From NCBI GenBank assembly GCA_017999985.1, contig JAGNKU010000005.1, forward strand, positions 124,001 to 188,000: DNA of 64,000 nt, given 5' to 3'. This stretch comes from Phycisphaerae bacterium. GTDB lineage: Bacteria; Planctomycetota; Phycisphaerae; UBA1845; Fen-1342. The position numbers and the translations under genes are program-made. Below, piece after piece: positions 20,500 to 30,165 of this stretch. The stretch's first letter is position 1, and every line of letters starts with the position of its first letter. The notes below the pieces were generated by a model. The model was not told the origin of the DNA, made no database searches, and saw only the letters and a list, made by a program, of their open reading frames with translations.

Positions 20500-20973
20500 T
20501 CACTCGTGCACAAAATCCGTCGCGGGATTCTTCACCACCAGCACCGGGCACGGCGCATGCTGCACAATGCGCTCGGCCGTGCTGCCAATCAACACATGCC
20601 GCAGCCCGGTACGCCCGTGCGTCGCGACGATGATCAGGTCGATCTGCGCGCTCTCAGCATACTTGCAGATGCCATGCCAGGCGTTGCCGAAGATGATGTC
20701 GCTGACCACCGGCGGGTCGCTGCCGAACTGCTCGGGCACCACGCTCGCCAGCCGCGCCCGGCAGGCCTCGATCAGCTCCTGGTCGGAGAACGTCACCGGC
20801 ACCTCGGTCGGCAGGGTCACCGCCAGGTCCGCGGTGAGCGGTGGCGGAATCACGTGAATCACGTGCAACTCCGCGTTGAAGGACTCGCGGAAGGCCCGCG
20901 CGTAGCGCGCCCCGTGCAGCGACAGCGCGGAGAAGTCCGTCGGCCACAAAATCCGCTTGGGCTTCACGACCAT
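20500..20973 (-). CDS. Universal stress protein (UspA family)
   Basis: The 157-residue protein has the Usp fold signature: N-terminal RILWPTDFSALS with Asp for ATP binding, and a C-terminal ATHGRTGLRHVLIGSTAE loop followed by CPVLVVK. The second loop fits the G-2x-G-9x-G-S/T nucleotide-binding pattern except that the first Gly is Ala. Such proteins bind ATP and accumulate in starvation or stress. The ATG at 20973 has GAGGTG upstream; a longer frame to 21039 adds residues lacking the Usp pattern. It lies downstream of the carbamate kinase gene on the same strand (84 nt gap). Confidence 0.92.
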   Translation of the reverse strand: MVVKPKRILWPTDFSALSLHGARYARAFRESFNAELHVIHVIPPPLTADLAVTLPTEVPVTFSDQELIEACRARLASVVPEQFGSDPPVVSDIIFGNAWHGICKYAESAQIDLIIVATHGRTGLRHVLIGSTAERIVQHAPCPVLVVKNPATDFVHE

Positions 20974-21057
20974 AAGGCACCTCGTTGGATTGTACGCCGC
21001 GACCCGACTCGACCTGCCCCCCGGACACCCCTCTGACAACTCCGACTTGGCCCGCGC

Positions 21058-22035
21058 TCAGGCGTCCGGCTCGATCCGCGTCCCGCTGCGGCCCGCCAGC
21101 GCGTCCGCCATCCGCTCGATACTGCAGATGATCACGCGCGCATCCCCTGGTCTGCAACCCCGCACGAACTCAATTGCCGCCTCGATCTTGGGCCCCATCG
21201 ACCCCGGCGGAAACTGCCCTTCGTCCAGGTAGCGCTGGGCCTCGGACGCTGTCAGCCTGTCCAGCGTCTTTTCCTGCGGCGTGCCATAGTTCAGCGCCAC
21301 GCGCTCCACGCTCGTCACGATCAGGAGCACCGGCGCATCCAGCGCGCGACCCAGCAGCGCCGCCGTGCGATCCTTGTCGATCACGGCCTCCACGCCGTGC
21401 AACTCGCCATTGGCGTCGCGCGCGACCGGGATCCCACCGCCTCCCGCCGCCACGACCAGCTCCCCCGCGCTCACGAGCCGCTTGATCAAGTCAATCTCGA
21501 CGATCGCCTTCGGCGGCGGCGACGGCACGACGCGGCGCCAACCCTGCTGTGGCACCGAGATCATGTCCCAGCCTTGTTCGCGCTGCAGCTCCAGGGCCTT
21601 GTCCTTGCGGTAGAAATTGCCGATCGGCTTCGTCGGCCGCTTGAACGCCGGGTCGTCGCGGTCGACCTCGACGCTCGTCACGATCGCGGTCGCGGTCCGA
21701 GGGATGTTGCGGCGATGCAGGGCATTGTTGAAACACTGTGCGATCATGAAGCCCATGCCGCCCTGCGTGTGCGCGCCGCAGATGTGCAGCGGCAGGCGGT
21801 ACAACTCGCGGGCCGCCAGCTCGACGCGCCGCAGCACGTTGCCCACCTGAGGACCATTGCCGTGCGTGACCACGAGCTGATACCCCGCCTCGACCAGGCC
21901 GGCCAGGTACTCGGCGGTGTAGCTGGTGTTCTCGAACTGCTGAGCGACGTTGCCTTCCTGGTTGGGGCGTGAAATCGCGTTCCCGCCCAACGCGACCATG
22001 ATCAGCTCTTTGCGATACGTGTATTCCGCAGGCAC
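21058..22035 (-). CDS. arcC: Carbamate kinase
   Basis: Carbamate kinase interconverts carbamoyl phosphate plus ADP with ATP, carbamate and ammonia. The 325-residue sequence shows the amino-acid-kinase family marks MVALGGNAI, VVTHGNGPQVGN, AAGGGGIPVA and FPPGSMGPKIEAAIEFV, with VIDKDRTAALLG as another conserved stretch. Length is close to typical (about 310). No arginine deiminase or ornithine carbamoyltransferase gene is nearby, so it may serve purine/allantoin-type carbamoyl phosphate disposal or general ATP generation; this is inference. Flanked by a universal stress gene downstream and the S-adenosylhomocysteine hydrolase gene upstream. Confidence 0.93.
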   Translation of the reverse strand: MPAEYTYRKELIMVALGGNAISRPNQEGNVAQQFENTSYTAEYLAGLVEAGYQLVVTHGNGPQVGNVLRRVELAARELYRLPLHICGAHTQGGMGFMIAQCFNNALHRRNIPRTATAIVTSVEVDRDDPAFKRPTKPIGNFYRKDKALELQREQGWDMISVPQQGWRRVVPSPPPKAIVEIDLIKRLVSAGELVVAAGGGGIPVARDANGELHGVEAVIDKDRTAALLGRALDAPVLLIVTSVERVALNYGTPQEKTLDRLTASEAQRYLDEGQFPPGSMGPKIEAAIEFVRGCRPGDARVIICSIERMADALAGRSGTRIEPDA

Positions 22036-22136
22036 GGCGTTCAGTCCCGGCTGAGGGATTCAGATAAGCCAATTATCGGCCGTGCGCGCCCGCCGGCTGT
22101 AGGCCCGGGCGCGCTCCCGAATCTCATGGCTGGCGA

Positions 22137-23405
22137 CTACGTTCCTTCGCCCGACGACGACAGGTAGTGCACCTGTTCGCGCGTGAGCCGGTCAATGCTG
22201 ATCCCCATCGCCTGCAGCTTGAGCTTGGCCACCTGCTCCTCGATCGCCTTCGGCACCTCGTGGACCGCCACGCCGAGCTTGCGCCCCTTCTTCACGATCC
22301 ACTCGGCGGTCAGCGCCTGCGTCGCGAAGCTCATGTCCATCACGCTCGCCGGGTGCCCGGTCGCCGCGCTGAGGTTCACCAGCCGGCCATCGGCCAGCAG
22401 GTGAATGCTCTTGTTCCGCCCGAGTTGGTACTCGGTCACCAGCGGCCGGACGTCCTTGATGACCTTCTTCGACATCTTGCGCAGCGCCGGGATGTCGATC
22501 TCGACGTCGAAGTGCCCGCTGTTGCAGATGACCGCCCCGTCACGCATCTTGCGGAAGTGCTCGGCCCGCAGCACGTGCTTGTTGCCGGTGACCGTGATGA
22601 ACACCTCCCCGAACTCGACGGCCTTGGCCATCGGCCGGACGTCAAAACCGTCCATGGCCGCTTCGAGCGCCTTGAGCGGGTCGATCTCGGTGACGGTGAC
22701 AATCGCACCGGCACCGCGCGCCCGCATCGCCACCCCGCGCCCGCACCAGCCGTAGCCGACCACCACGACGTGCTTGCCGGCCAGCAGCACGTCCGTCGCC
22801 CGTACCACGCCGTCGAGCGTGCTCTGCCCCGTGCCGTAACGGTTGTCGAACATGTGCTTCGTGTCGGCGTCGTTCACCGCCACCACGGGGAACTTGAGGA
22901 TGCCTGCCTGCGCCATGGCCCGCAGCCGGATGACGCCGGTGGTCGTCTCTTCCATGCTGGCCAGAATCCCGCGTGCCTCGCGCTGGCGGCGCGTATGCAG
23001 CGTGTTCACCAGGTCCGCACCGTCGTCCATCGTGATCTGCGGTCGAGTGTTGATGACCGCGTTCAGGTGGTCGTAGAACACCGGCACGCTCTCGCCACGG
23101 CGGGCATACACGGCGACGCCAAAATCCTTGACGATGCTCGCTGCCGTAGGGTCCTGCGTACTGAGGGGATTCGACGCGCACAGCGCGACCTCGGCCCCGC
23201 CGGCCTTCAGCGTGCGCATCAGGTTGGCGGTCTCGCTGGTCACGTGCATGCAGCAGCCCATGTGGATGCCCTTCAGCGGCTTCTGCTTCTCGAAGCGCTG
23301 GCGAATCAGGGCCAGCACGGGCATATCGCGATCGGCCCAGAGGATCTTCTTGCGCCCCTCGGCCGCCAGATTCAGGTTCGTCACGTCACAGCGCGTCTTC
23401 GCCAT
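22137..23405 (-). CDS. ahcY: Adenosylhomocysteinase
   Basis: This cytoplasmic NAD-dependent enzyme splits S-adenosylhomocysteine into adenosine and homocysteine, clearing the inhibitor left by methyltransferases. The 422-residue form shows CMHVTSETANLMRTL, the NAD-binding VVVGYGWCGRGVAMRARG, the substrate/catalytic stretch NRYGTGQSTLDGVVRATD, and ICNSGHFDVEID. It lacks the roughly 40-residue insertion of the long bacterial form. The ATG at 23405 has GAGGAG 9 nt upstream. No SAH riboswitch pattern was recognised in the 5' region. Confidence 0.95.
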   Translation of the reverse strand: MAKTRCDVTNLNLAAEGRKKILWADRDMPVLALIRQRFEKQKPLKGIHMGCCMHVTSETANLMRTLKAGGAEVALCASNPLSTQDPTAASIVKDFGVAVYARRGESVPVFYDHLNAVINTRPQITMDDGADLVNTLHTRRQREARGILASMEETTTGVIRLRAMAQAGILKFPVVAVNDADTKHMFDNRYGTGQSTLDGVVRATDVLLAGKHVVVVGYGWCGRGVAMRARGAGAIVTVTEIDPLKALEAAMDGFDVRPMAKAVEFGEVFITVTGNKHVLRAEHFRKMRDGAVICNSGHFDVEIDIPALRKMSKKVIKDVRPLVTEYQLGRNKSIHLLADGRLVNLSAATGHPASVMDMSFATQALTAEWIVKKGRKLGVAVHEVPKAIEEQVAKLKLQAMGISIDRLTREQVHYLSSSGEGT

Positions 23406-23554
23406 GCCAGTCTGCTCCTCACAGCAACCCTGCCCCCGCGGCCGCTGCAACCGGCCGAATCGCGAAGCTTATCGGCTCGCCGGCGATTGCACAACGCCTG
23501 CGCGCAGGGACGAAGGCTCCGTTGTGGGGATGGAGTAGCCCCCGCACGATCGCG

Positions 23555-25615
23555 CTAAGCCGGGCTGGGCAGCGGGCCGGCTTCGGTGTCGGGCGGGCGT
23601 TGCACGGGGCGCGCCACCGGCGTCTCGGCGCGGCGGCCCTGCTCGGCCGCGATCAGGTCCGCGACCGTCGGCTTGTTGAGGCTCTCGCCGGCCATGACGG
23701 CGCGGACTTCCTCGCCACTCAGCGTTTCGTATTTGAGCAGCGCCTGCGCGACCGCCTCGAGCTGCGGGCGATGTGCCTCGATCAGGCGGCGCGTGTCTGC
23801 ATAGGCGGCGTCGACAATCCGCTTCACCTCTTCGTCAATCATCCGCGCGGTCTGGTCGGAAAACTCCTTCGTCAAGCCAAAGTCCGGCCGCATCTGCCGG
23901 CCGACCGGGTCGTCTCCGTAGTAGACGAATCCCAGTCGATCGCTCATGCCCCACTCGGTGACCATCTCACGCGCGAGCTGCGTCACCTGGCGGATGTCGC
24001 CGCCGGCACCGGAATTCACGTCTTGACCGAGAATCTCTTCCGCCAGGCGCCCGGCGCACGCGACGCGCATCTGGGCCTCGATCCACTTGCGGCTGTAGTA
24101 GCTGCGGTCCTTCTCCGGCAGCGCAAACGTCGCCCCGCCGTACGGGCCGCGCGGAATGATGCTCACCTTGTGGACCGGGTCGGCGTCCTTCAGAACGGTC
24201 TGCACGACCGCGTGCCCGGCCTCGTGATACGCGGTCAGCAGGCGGTCCTTGTCATCCACGACCCGGCTGCGCTTCGCCCGGCCCCAGCGCACCTTGTCGC
24301 GGGCCTCTTCGAGGTCTTCGAGCTCGACCGCGTCCTTGCCGGCCAGCGTCGCCAGCAGCGCGGCTTCATTGATGATGGCCGCCAGGTCCGCCCCGCTGAA
24401 CATCGGCGTGCCCCGCGCGATGCGCGACAGCTTCGGCTCGAGCGGCGGCTGCACCTTCACCTTCTGCGCGTGGACGCGCAGGATGTCGATGCGCCCCTTC
24501 ACGTCGGGCAGCGGCACATACACCTGGCGATCGAAACGCCCCGGGCGGATCAGCGCCGGATCGAGCACGTCGGCCCGGTTCGTCGCCGCAACGACGATGA
24601 CCTGGTCATTGCTGTCAAAGCCGTCCATCTCGACGAGGATCGCATTCAGCGTCTGCTCGCGCTCGTCGTGCCCGCCGCCATTGTAGCCCATGCCCCGCCG
24701 CCGCCCGACCGCATCGATCTCATCGAGGAAAACGATGCAGGGCGAGTTTTCCTTCGCCTGACGGAACAGGTCGCGCACGCGCGACGCGCCCACGCCGACG
24801 AACATCTCGACGAAGTCGGAGCCGCTGATCGAGAAGAACGGCACCTCGGCCTCGCCGGCAATCGCCTTGGCCAGCAGCGTTTTGCCGCACCCCGGCTCGC
24901 CCACCAGCAGCACGCCGCGCGGGATGCGCCCGCCCAGCCGCTGAAACCGCTTCGGGTTCTTCAGGAACTCGACGATCTCGAGCACTTCCTCCTTGGCCTC
25001 CTCGACGCCGGCGACGTCGGCGAAAGTCACGCTGGTGTGCTCCTTGGTGAGGATACGGTGGCGGCTGCGGCCGAAATTGCCAAGCATGCCGGCGCCGCCG
25101 CCCGTCTGGCGCAACTGCCGGAAGAGCAGGAACCAGATAATCGCGAACAGCAGGAGCCAGGGTATGATCGAGAGCAGGATGTTGACGAAGAGATTGTTGC
25201 TGGCCTGGCTGCCGAAGTCGACCGGCTTGGCGCTCCGGGCGCTTTTCGCCTCAACTTCCTTGCGGATCTCCTCGATCTTCTGAACGACGCCCAGGTACTC
25301 GCACTCGAAGAGCTTCGTCTCCGGGGTCACGTTGGCCGGGATGCGGTCAGGCCGGAATTCGCCGGTGATCGCATTCTCCTTGACGACCACCTTGGCGATA
25401 TCGCCGTTCTCGATGTGCGTCCAGAATTCGCTGATGGAGAGCTTGTGCACCTTGTTCATGCTCTGACTGAGCATGACGAAGAACATCAACCCCAGGCCGA
25501 CGATGACGATCCAACTGAACAGCCCGCGGGACATGCGCACGGGCGGCTTCGGGGGTCCACCGTCCCCATCGCCGCCGCCGCGCGGGCGTTGAGGTTGTCG
25601 TTGCTCATCGGGCAT
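23555..25615 (-). CDS. ftsH: ATP-dependent zinc metalloprotease FtsH
   Basis: FtsH is a membrane-anchored AAA+ protease that degrades unfolded or regulated membrane and cytoplasmic proteins. The 686-residue sequence shows a basic N-terminus, helix one ([18 protein letters not shown]), an extracytoplasmic domain, helix two ([16 protein letters not shown]), then the AAA module with Walker A GEPGCGKT, Walker [13 protein letters not shown], pore motif [17 protein letters not shown] and second region of homology [16 protein letters not shown]. The peptidase domain has the zinc motif HEAGH and a third ligand region SGAGGDI. Length and order are standard. Followed upstream by the lptE-like gene. Confidence 0.97.
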   Translation of the reverse strand: MPDEQRQPQRPRGGGDGDGGPPKPPVRMSRGLFSWIVIVGLGLMFFVMLSQSMNKVHKLSISEFWTHIENGDIAKVVVKENAITGEFRPDRIPANVTPETKLFECEYLGVVQKIEEIRKEVEAKSARSAKPVDFGSQASNNLFVNILLSIIPWLLLFAIIWFLLFRQLRQTGGGAGMLGNFGRSRHRILTKEHTSVTFADVAGVEEAKEEVLEIVEFLKNPKRFQRLGGRIPRGVLLVGEPGCGKTLLAKAIAGEAEVPFFSISGSDFVEMFVGVGASRVRDLFRQAKENSPCIVFLDEIDAVGRRRGMGYNGGGHDEREQTLNAILVEMDGFDSNDQVIVVAATNRADVLDPALIRPGRFDRQVYVPLPDVKGRIDILRVHAQKVKVQPPLEPKLSRIARGTPMFSGADLAAIINEAALLATLAGKDAVELEDLEEARDKVRWGRAKRSRVVDDKDRLLTAYHEAGHAVVQTVLKDADPVHKVSIIPRGPYGGATFALPEKDRSYYSRKWIEAQMRVACAGRLAEEILGQDVNSGAGGDIRQVTQLAREMVTEWGMSDRLGFVYYGDDPVGRQMRPDFGLTKEFSDQTARMIDEEVKRIVDAAYADTRRLIEAHRPQLEAVAQALLKYETLSGEEVRAVMAGESLNKPTVADLIAAEQGRRAETPVARPVQRPPDTEAGPLPSPA

Positions 25616-25688
25616 CGGTTCACCGTCCGGTGGCCGCGGGCCAACGCGCTCCGGCTGGCGGCGCGACTGCCCGGCCGGGGCGGCGCGC

Positions 25689-26186
25689 TCACCAGTCCTC
25701 GTACATCAGAGCCACAATCCGGGCGGCCAGGCGGTCGATGGCCCGCTCCTGGGCGAACTTCTCGCTCTCGCCGGTGGGGTTCAGATAGTCCACCGTCTGG
25801 AGCATGGCCGGCTGATCCACCAGCAGGCGTCCGGTGCGGATGTCCTTCCACTGAACCCGGACCGTGAGGTTCAGGTGCTTCTCGCGCGGCTGCCGGGTCT
25901 GGTAGTCGGGCGCGAACGCCGCCTGCCGCTCTTCCAGTACTTCCGCTACCAATATGGTATCGGCCTTTTCACGCGGGGCCAGCCGATAAGGCGTGTCCAT
26001 CCCGATTCGCTTCTTCAGGGCTTCCGTGAGCGTGAATTCCAGGTCCCGGCGAAATTCCTTCGACCCGACCATGTCCACATACACGGTCCGCACGTCCGTC
26101 CGATACGGACCACCGGCCCGATATCCGCACCCGGAAACGGACACCAGCACGAGCAGCAGGCCGGCCACGAGGTGGGGTCTGGTCAC
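25689..26186 (-). CDS. LptE-like lipopolysaccharide-assembly lipoprotein
   Basis: The 165-residue product has a lipoprotein signal (GLLLVLVSVSGC) directly followed by GYRAGGPY, then a compact alpha/beta domain (TVYVDMVGSKEFRRDLEFTL, VAEVLEERQ) in the style of LptE, the outer-membrane lipoprotein that plugs LptD during LPS insertion. Sequence conservation in this family is low, so the call rests on signal, length and the GYR start. Its GTG overlaps the stop of the BamD-like gene (GTGA), grouping two outer-membrane assembly functions in one operon upstream of ftsH. Confidence 0.75.
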   Translation of the reverse strand: MTRPHLVAGLLLVLVSVSGCGYRAGGPYRTDVRTVYVDMVGSKEFRRDLEFTLTEALKKRIGMDTPYRLAPREKADTILVAEVLEERQAAFAPDYQTRQPREKHLNLTVRVQWKDIRTGRLLVDQPAMLQTVDYLNPTGESEKFAQERAIDRLAARIVALMYEDW

Positions 26187-27193
26187 GGCGCGACGTCCTC
26201 CGCCGGAGTCTCCCCGGTCGCGGCCCCCATGGCCCGCAGGCGCGTGTGTGCCTGCCCGGCGGCCAGCGTGTCCGGCCAGTCCTTCAGAATCTGCCGGTAA
26301 TAAAACTCCGCCGCGCTGGGCTGACGCGTCCGTTCGTACCAGCGGGCGATGTCGAGGTCTTTCTCCGCCCGCTGCTGCCGGATGCCTTCCAGGCGCTGCG
26401 CGACGTTCTCGCGCTCGGCATACCCGGGAAACGCTGCCATCAACTGCCGATAGCGCTCGTCCGCCTCGACCAGCGGCGTGGCGTCGAAACGGATGCCGGG
26501 GAAAGCAGCCTCGGCGGACTCTGCCGTGCGCAGCATCGCAAACTGCACGTAGCGCCCGCTGGCATACTGCTGGGCCAGGTTGGCGTACTCATCCTGAGCC
26601 AGATCGAGATCGCCGTGCGAGAAGTAGTAATCCGCCTTCAGCTTCAGCGCCAACTCGCCCAGCCGCGAGCCGGGGACGCGCTCCCAGACGCGATCGAGAA
26701 TCTCAACGCCCTCGGCGTACGCGGGCAGGCGCAGGACGCGCCAGACGATGCGCTTCTGTCCGGACAGAAACGCGCGGGCCACGTCGACACACCGCTGGTT
26801 GGCCAGTTCGAAAATCTCGCCGGACGCATCGTCCGCGACGCTGGTGTAGCGCTTCACCGCCTGCCAGAAATCGCGGCCTTCAAAGTATGTATCGCCGAGC
26901 AAGAGCGTCGCCTCATAGCTGCGCTCATCGTCGGGGTTGGCCTTGATCCAGCGCTTCAGCAGCGTGCGGGCCTTGCCGGGTTTGCCCTCTGCGAGATAGG
27001 CACGGGCCTGCCCCAGCTCGTCGGTCGGCTCACCTTCAATGGGCGCCTCTTCGGCAACCCACTCATCCGTGTCCGGGTCGAGTACTTGGCGTTCGCGGTA
27101 ACGTTGCTCCTGCGAGAGCAACGAGAACTCCGTCAGCACCGCCACCAGGCTGGTGAGTGCGATCACGCGAAAATCCATGCCGAGGTTGATCAT
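26183..27193 (-). CDS. BamD-like TPR protein
   Basis: The 336-residue protein has an N-terminal hydrophobic segment (FRVIALTSLVAVLTEFSLL) without a clear lipobox, then TPR-like helix pairs (ARAYLAEGKPGKARTLLKRW, YEATLLLGDTYFEGRDFWQA, FYYRQILKDWPDTLAAGQAH). The pattern of short repeats with Y-x-x-L-x-x-x-P-D resembles BamD/YfiO outer-membrane assembly factors, but the missing lipid-attachment cysteine and atypical length leave room for another envelope TPR role. It is co-transcribed with the lptE-like gene. A strong promoter lies immediately upstream with almost no leader. Confidence 0.7.
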   Translation of the reverse strand: MINLGMDFRVIALTSLVAVLTEFSLLSQEQRYRERQVLDPDTDEWVAEEAPIEGEPTDELGQARAYLAEGKPGKARTLLKRWIKANPDDERSYEATLLLGDTYFEGRDFWQAVKRYTSVADDASGEIFELANQRCVDVARAFLSGQKRIVWRVLRLPAYAEGVEILDRVWERVPGSRLGELALKLKADYYFSHGDLDLAQDEYANLAQQYASGRYVQFAMLRTAESAEAAFPGIRFDATPLVEADERYRQLMAAFPGYAERENVAQRLEGIRQQRAEKDLDIARWYERTRQPSAAEFYYRQILKDWPDTLAAGQAHTRLRAMGAATGETPAEDVAP

Positions 27194-27201
27194 GCGGGCC
27201 C

Positions 27202-27230
27202 ATTATAGGCCGTGAGCGCGCAGCCAACAA
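27202..27230 (-). promoter_or_regulatory. Sigma-70-type promoter for the BamD-like/lptE-like operon
   Basis: On the minus strand, TTGTTG (27230-27225) and TATAAT (27207-27202) are separated by exactly 17 nt. The ATG at 27193 begins only 8 nt after the -10 box, so transcription would start at or within 1-3 nt of the start codon, predicting a leaderless or nearly leaderless mRNA. No ribosome binding site precedes the ATG, which agrees. Confidence 0.7.
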
Positions 27231-27312
27231 TCGGGCGCCCCGCCATTCACGGGCCACAGCAACACAACTCAGCCCCGCGGTCGCCGTGCCGCCGCGACTT
27301 GGCCCCCGTACC

Positions 27313-27341
27313 CCCCCGCGATATCCTGCCGCCCGCGGGGG
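27313..27341. repeat. GC-rich inverted repeat (8-bp stem) before the TMTC-like gene
   Basis: CCCCCGCG at 27313-27320 is complementary to CGCGGGGG at 27334-27341 with a 13-nt loop. It lies 37 nt before the ATG of the plus-strand gene, within its likely leader, and 120 nt from the divergent gene. It has no T-tract. It may be an attenuating hairpin or just GC-rich noise. Confidence 0.35.
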
Positions 27342-27377
27342 TGTCTCGTCCGGCACAGCGACCGTTGCGGAGTGCCG

Positions 27378-29264
27378 ATGGTCGGGCGCAAGTGGCGTAC
27401 ATGGGTGGTGCTGGTCGTCGTCGGCGTCGCCGCCGCGGCCGCGCTGCGCCCCACCCTCCAGAGCCCGTTTTCCCGTGGCGCACACCGGGAAACGGCAAGC
27501 GCACTGCACCCGGGGGCTGAGCCGCGCCAGCCCGCGCAGTGGCCGTTTCACAGCTTTGGAGTTCAGGCGCTGACCCGCTGGTCATGGCGGTTGGACGACA
27601 TCGTCTGGGGTCCGGTCGCGGGCGGGCCGGGGTGGACGAACCTCGCGCTGCATGTCGTCAGCGGATGGCTGGTTGCCGCCCTGGCGCTGATCCTGCTGCG
27701 GAGTGGCGCCGCGCGGGACGCGCGCCCCACCGTCACGCATTACGGGGCAGCCCTCCTCGCCGGGCTGCTCTTCGCGCTCCACCCGTTGCGCGTCGAGCCC
27801 GTAGTGTGGGTGGCACAGCGCGCCACGCTGCTCAGCGGAATGTGGGCACTGGCCGCGACGCTGTGCTACTTGCACGGGGCCACGCGGGCCCACCGCGCGT
27901 GGCTCGGCGTAGCGCTCGCGTGCGGCACGTTGAGTTTCGCCGCCGGCAGCGCCGGCCTGACGCTGCCACTCGTCTTCGTCGTGCTCGACTGGTATCCGCT
28001 GCGACGTCTGGGCCTCACTGCGGGCTGGTTCAGCCGGCGCACACGTGGCGTGTGGCTGGAGAAGCTGCCGTTCGTGGTGTTGGCGGCCGGCGCCCTTGCG
28101 CTGGGACTGGCCGCGCAGCGGGCGGCGGACACTTCACCGGCGCTCGGCGCGCTGGAACGCATCGCGGTGGCGGGCCGGAGCGCGACCTTCTACGCCTGGA
28201 AGACCGTCTGGCCACACGGGCTCGCGCCGCTGTATGAACTACACCGCCCGGTCCCCTGGCTATCGTGGCAGTTCGGCGGCGCCGCCGTCGCGGTGCTCGT
28301 CGCGCTGGCTGTGGCCGTTGTCGTGGCCCGCAAGGCGCCCGCTGTGACGGCTGCGGCACTGGCCTATGTCTTGCTGCTCGCCCCCGACGCAATGCTGTTT
28401 CCGAATGGGCTGCTGGCGGCGGCCGACCGTCACGGCTACCTGCCCGGCGTGATCATCGCGCTCGCGCTGGGGGCGGCGCTCGCGCGGCTTTGGGCGGAGC
28501 ACGACGCACTCAGTCGCATCTTAGCGACGGGCGCGACGCTGGCCGGCTGCGTAGCGGTCGGCGCCCTCGGCATGCTGACCTGGCAGCAAGCCCAGCTCTG
28601 GCGCGACCCGCGCACACTCTGGCGCTACACTGTGGATCAATACCCGGGCAGCGGGCTGGCCGCCTGGGAGCTGGCCCGGGCGCGCGAACGCGTGGGCGAG
28701 ACTCAGCCGGCCATGCAACTGTACAGCGCCGCGGTGCGGCTCAGTCCGCAGGTCCTTGAGCTGCGGCTCACCCTGGGCGCCGCGCTGCTCCGCGAGTCCA
28801 ACACCAAAGCGGCGATCGCGGCCTACCAGGGCGCCGTCCAGCTCGCCCCGCAATCCGCCGCGGCCCACTTCGGACTCGGCGCGGCCCTGGCGGCGGGTAA
28901 CGACCTGGCCGCGGCGGAGGAGCACCTGCGCCGCGCGCAGAGCCTGGCCCCGGATGACCCGCGCCCGCCGAGCAGTCTCGGCCACCTGTTCATGCTGCAA
29001 GCCCGCTGGTCGGAAGCCGCGGTGGCTTTTCAGGCCGCGCTGCGAATGGTGCCCGACGACGCCGACCTGCACTACGACCTGGGACACGCCCTGGATCGCG
29101 CCGGCGCCCGCGAAACCGCCGCTGCCATGTTCCGGCGCTGTCTGGAATTGTCCCCCAACCATGGCCTGGCGCGCGCGGCGCTGGCCGCGCCGACGGACCC
29201 GCCTACCGAGCCGCCCCCGCCTCCGGCTGCAACTCAAACCAGTCGTCCTTCCGGCAGACCGTGA
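27378..29264 (+). CDS. Polytopic membrane protein with C-terminal TPR repeats (TMTC-like)
   Basis: The 628-residue protein has about eight to ten hydrophobic helices in residues 1-390, then at least four TPR units (about 410-600) such as GAALAAGNDLAAAEEHLRRA. Between helices it carries LFALHPLRVEPVVWVAQR, the signature of TMTC-like proteins (usually HPVHVESVAWV..R). Eukaryotic TMTCs are O-mannosyltransferases; the bacterial relatives are uncharacterised, so a glycosyl-transfer role is only suggested. ATG 27378 follows GCGGAG by 5 nt; GTG 27372 is an alternative. Its 3' end overlaps the convergent MBL hydrolase gene by 62 bp. Confidence 0.8.
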   Translation: MVGRKWRTWVVLVVVGVAAAAALRPTLQSPFSRGAHRETASALHPGAEPRQPAQWPFHSFGVQALTRWSWRLDDIVWGPVAGGPGWTNLALHVVSGWLVAALALILLRSGAARDARPTVTHYGAALLAGLLFALHPLRVEPVVWVAQRATLLSGMWALAATLCYLHGATRAHRAWLGVALACGTLSFAAGSAGLTLPLVFVVLDWYPLRRLGLTAGWFSRRTRGVWLEKLPFVVLAAGALALGLAAQRAADTSPALGALERIAVAGRSATFYAWKTVWPHGLAPLYELHRPVPWLSWQFGGAAVAVLVALAVAVVVARKAPAVTAAALAYVLLLAPDAMLFPNGLLAAADRHGYLPGVIIALALGAALARLWAEHDALSRILATGATLAGCVAVGALGMLTWQQAQLWRDPRTLWRYTVDQYPGSGLAAWELARARERVGETQPAMQLYSAAVRLSPQVLELRLTLGAALLRESNTKAAIAAYQGAVQLAPQSAAAHFGLGAALAAGNDLAAAEEHLRRAQSLAPDDPRPPSSLGHLFMLQARWSEAAVAFQAALRMVPDDADLHYDLGHALDRAGARETAAAMFRRCLELSPNHGLARAALAAPTDPPTEPPPPPAATQTSRPSGRP

Positions 29265-30081
29265 GCACCGGCGTCTCCACTTCGTGGTCCAGCACGAGCA
29301 GGCCGTGGTCGGCGGCGAGCCACGCCAGCAGCGCCTGCTTCGACGCCCGGTTCTCGAGCGGGAACAGGTCATACGCCATGTTGTACGGCGCCCCCAGGTG
29401 GTGCCGTGTCGGCATGAGGTCGCCGGCGAAGACCAGCCGCCGGTCCCGGCCGGCGACGACGATCGAGTGATGGCCGCGGGTGTGGCCCGGGGTCGGCCGC
29501 GCCTGAATCCCCGGGACGATCTCGCCGGCTCCCTCGAGCGGGCGCCAGGCGCCGGCACGCTCGAGCGCGGCGTAATTCTCCTCGCGGTACGTCGCGGTCA
29601 TGATGCCGAAGTTCGCGCGGGCATCGTCCAGCTCGGCCCGCTGCACGTGCACGCGGGCGCGCGGGAACGTGGGCCGCACCTCTCCATTGCGCTCGTACGT
29701 CAATCCGCCGGCGTGGTCAAAATGCAGGTGCGAGACGATCACATCGGTGATCGTGTCCGGGTCGACGCCCAGGTCGACCAGCGCCGGCAGCAGCCAGTGC
29801 GCCGGATCGATCGCGAAAATGCGCTGCTCTTTGTCGCCGTACTTCGGCCCGTGCCCGGTCTCGATGATCGCGCGGCGCTCACTCGGGCCGGGCCATTCGA
29901 CCAGCAGGCAGTTGCAGTGCAGTGGAATGCGGTTTTGCTCGTCCGCCGGGCAGGCCCGCGACCAGAGCGGCTTCGGAATCAGCCCGAACATGGCGCCGCC
30001 GTCCAGCCGCAGGCGCCCGCCGTTGACGAGCGTGACCGTGCAGCCACCGAGGTCATAGCGTGGGGGTGACGCAGTATGCAT
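29203..30081 (-). CDS. MBL-fold metallo-hydrolase
   Basis: The 292-residue protein has the metallo-beta-lactamase zinc signature SHLHFDHAGG, a later zinc histidine in PTPGHTRGHHSIV, the bridging Asp in LVFAGDLMPTRHH and a final His in LLVLDHEVE. This places it with the lactonase/AttM-like or general MBL hydrolases that cleave esters, lactones or thioesters. The substrate cannot be told. The ATG at 30081 starts MHTASPPRYDLG; earlier starts add arginine-rich sequence lacking conservation. It is divergent from the kdsC-like gene and overlaps the preceding plus-strand gene tail to tail. Confidence 0.9.
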   Translation of the reverse strand: MHTASPPRYDLGGCTVTLVNGGRLRLDGGAMFGLIPKPLWSRACPADEQNRIPLHCNCLLVEWPGPSERRAIIETGHGPKYGDKEQRIFAIDPAHWLLPALVDLGVDPDTITDVIVSHLHFDHAGGLTYERNGEVRPTFPRARVHVQRAELDDARANFGIMTATYREENYAALERAGAWRPLEGAGEIVPGIQARPTPGHTRGHHSIVVAGRDRRLVFAGDLMPTRHHLGAPYNMAYDLFPLENRASKQALLAWLAADHGLLVLDHEVETPVLTVCRKDDWFELQPEAGAAR

Positions 30082-30165
30082 GGCGCCCAAGTTCCCGGTC
30101 GCGCTCCAGCCCGACGAAAGAAGTATAGGCCACCCACGCGCTGCTGCACGCGGGGCCGGGTCGGT

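Noticed and set aside
23406-23554. Possible SAH riboswitch before ahcY
   Set aside because: The 5' region of ahcY was read for the SAH riboswitch core but no matching pattern was found.
26246-27208. Plus-strand open frame of 320 codons opposite the BamD-like gene
   Set aside because: The minus strand has the signal-like N-terminus, TPR pattern and a promoter; the plus frame has no conserved features.
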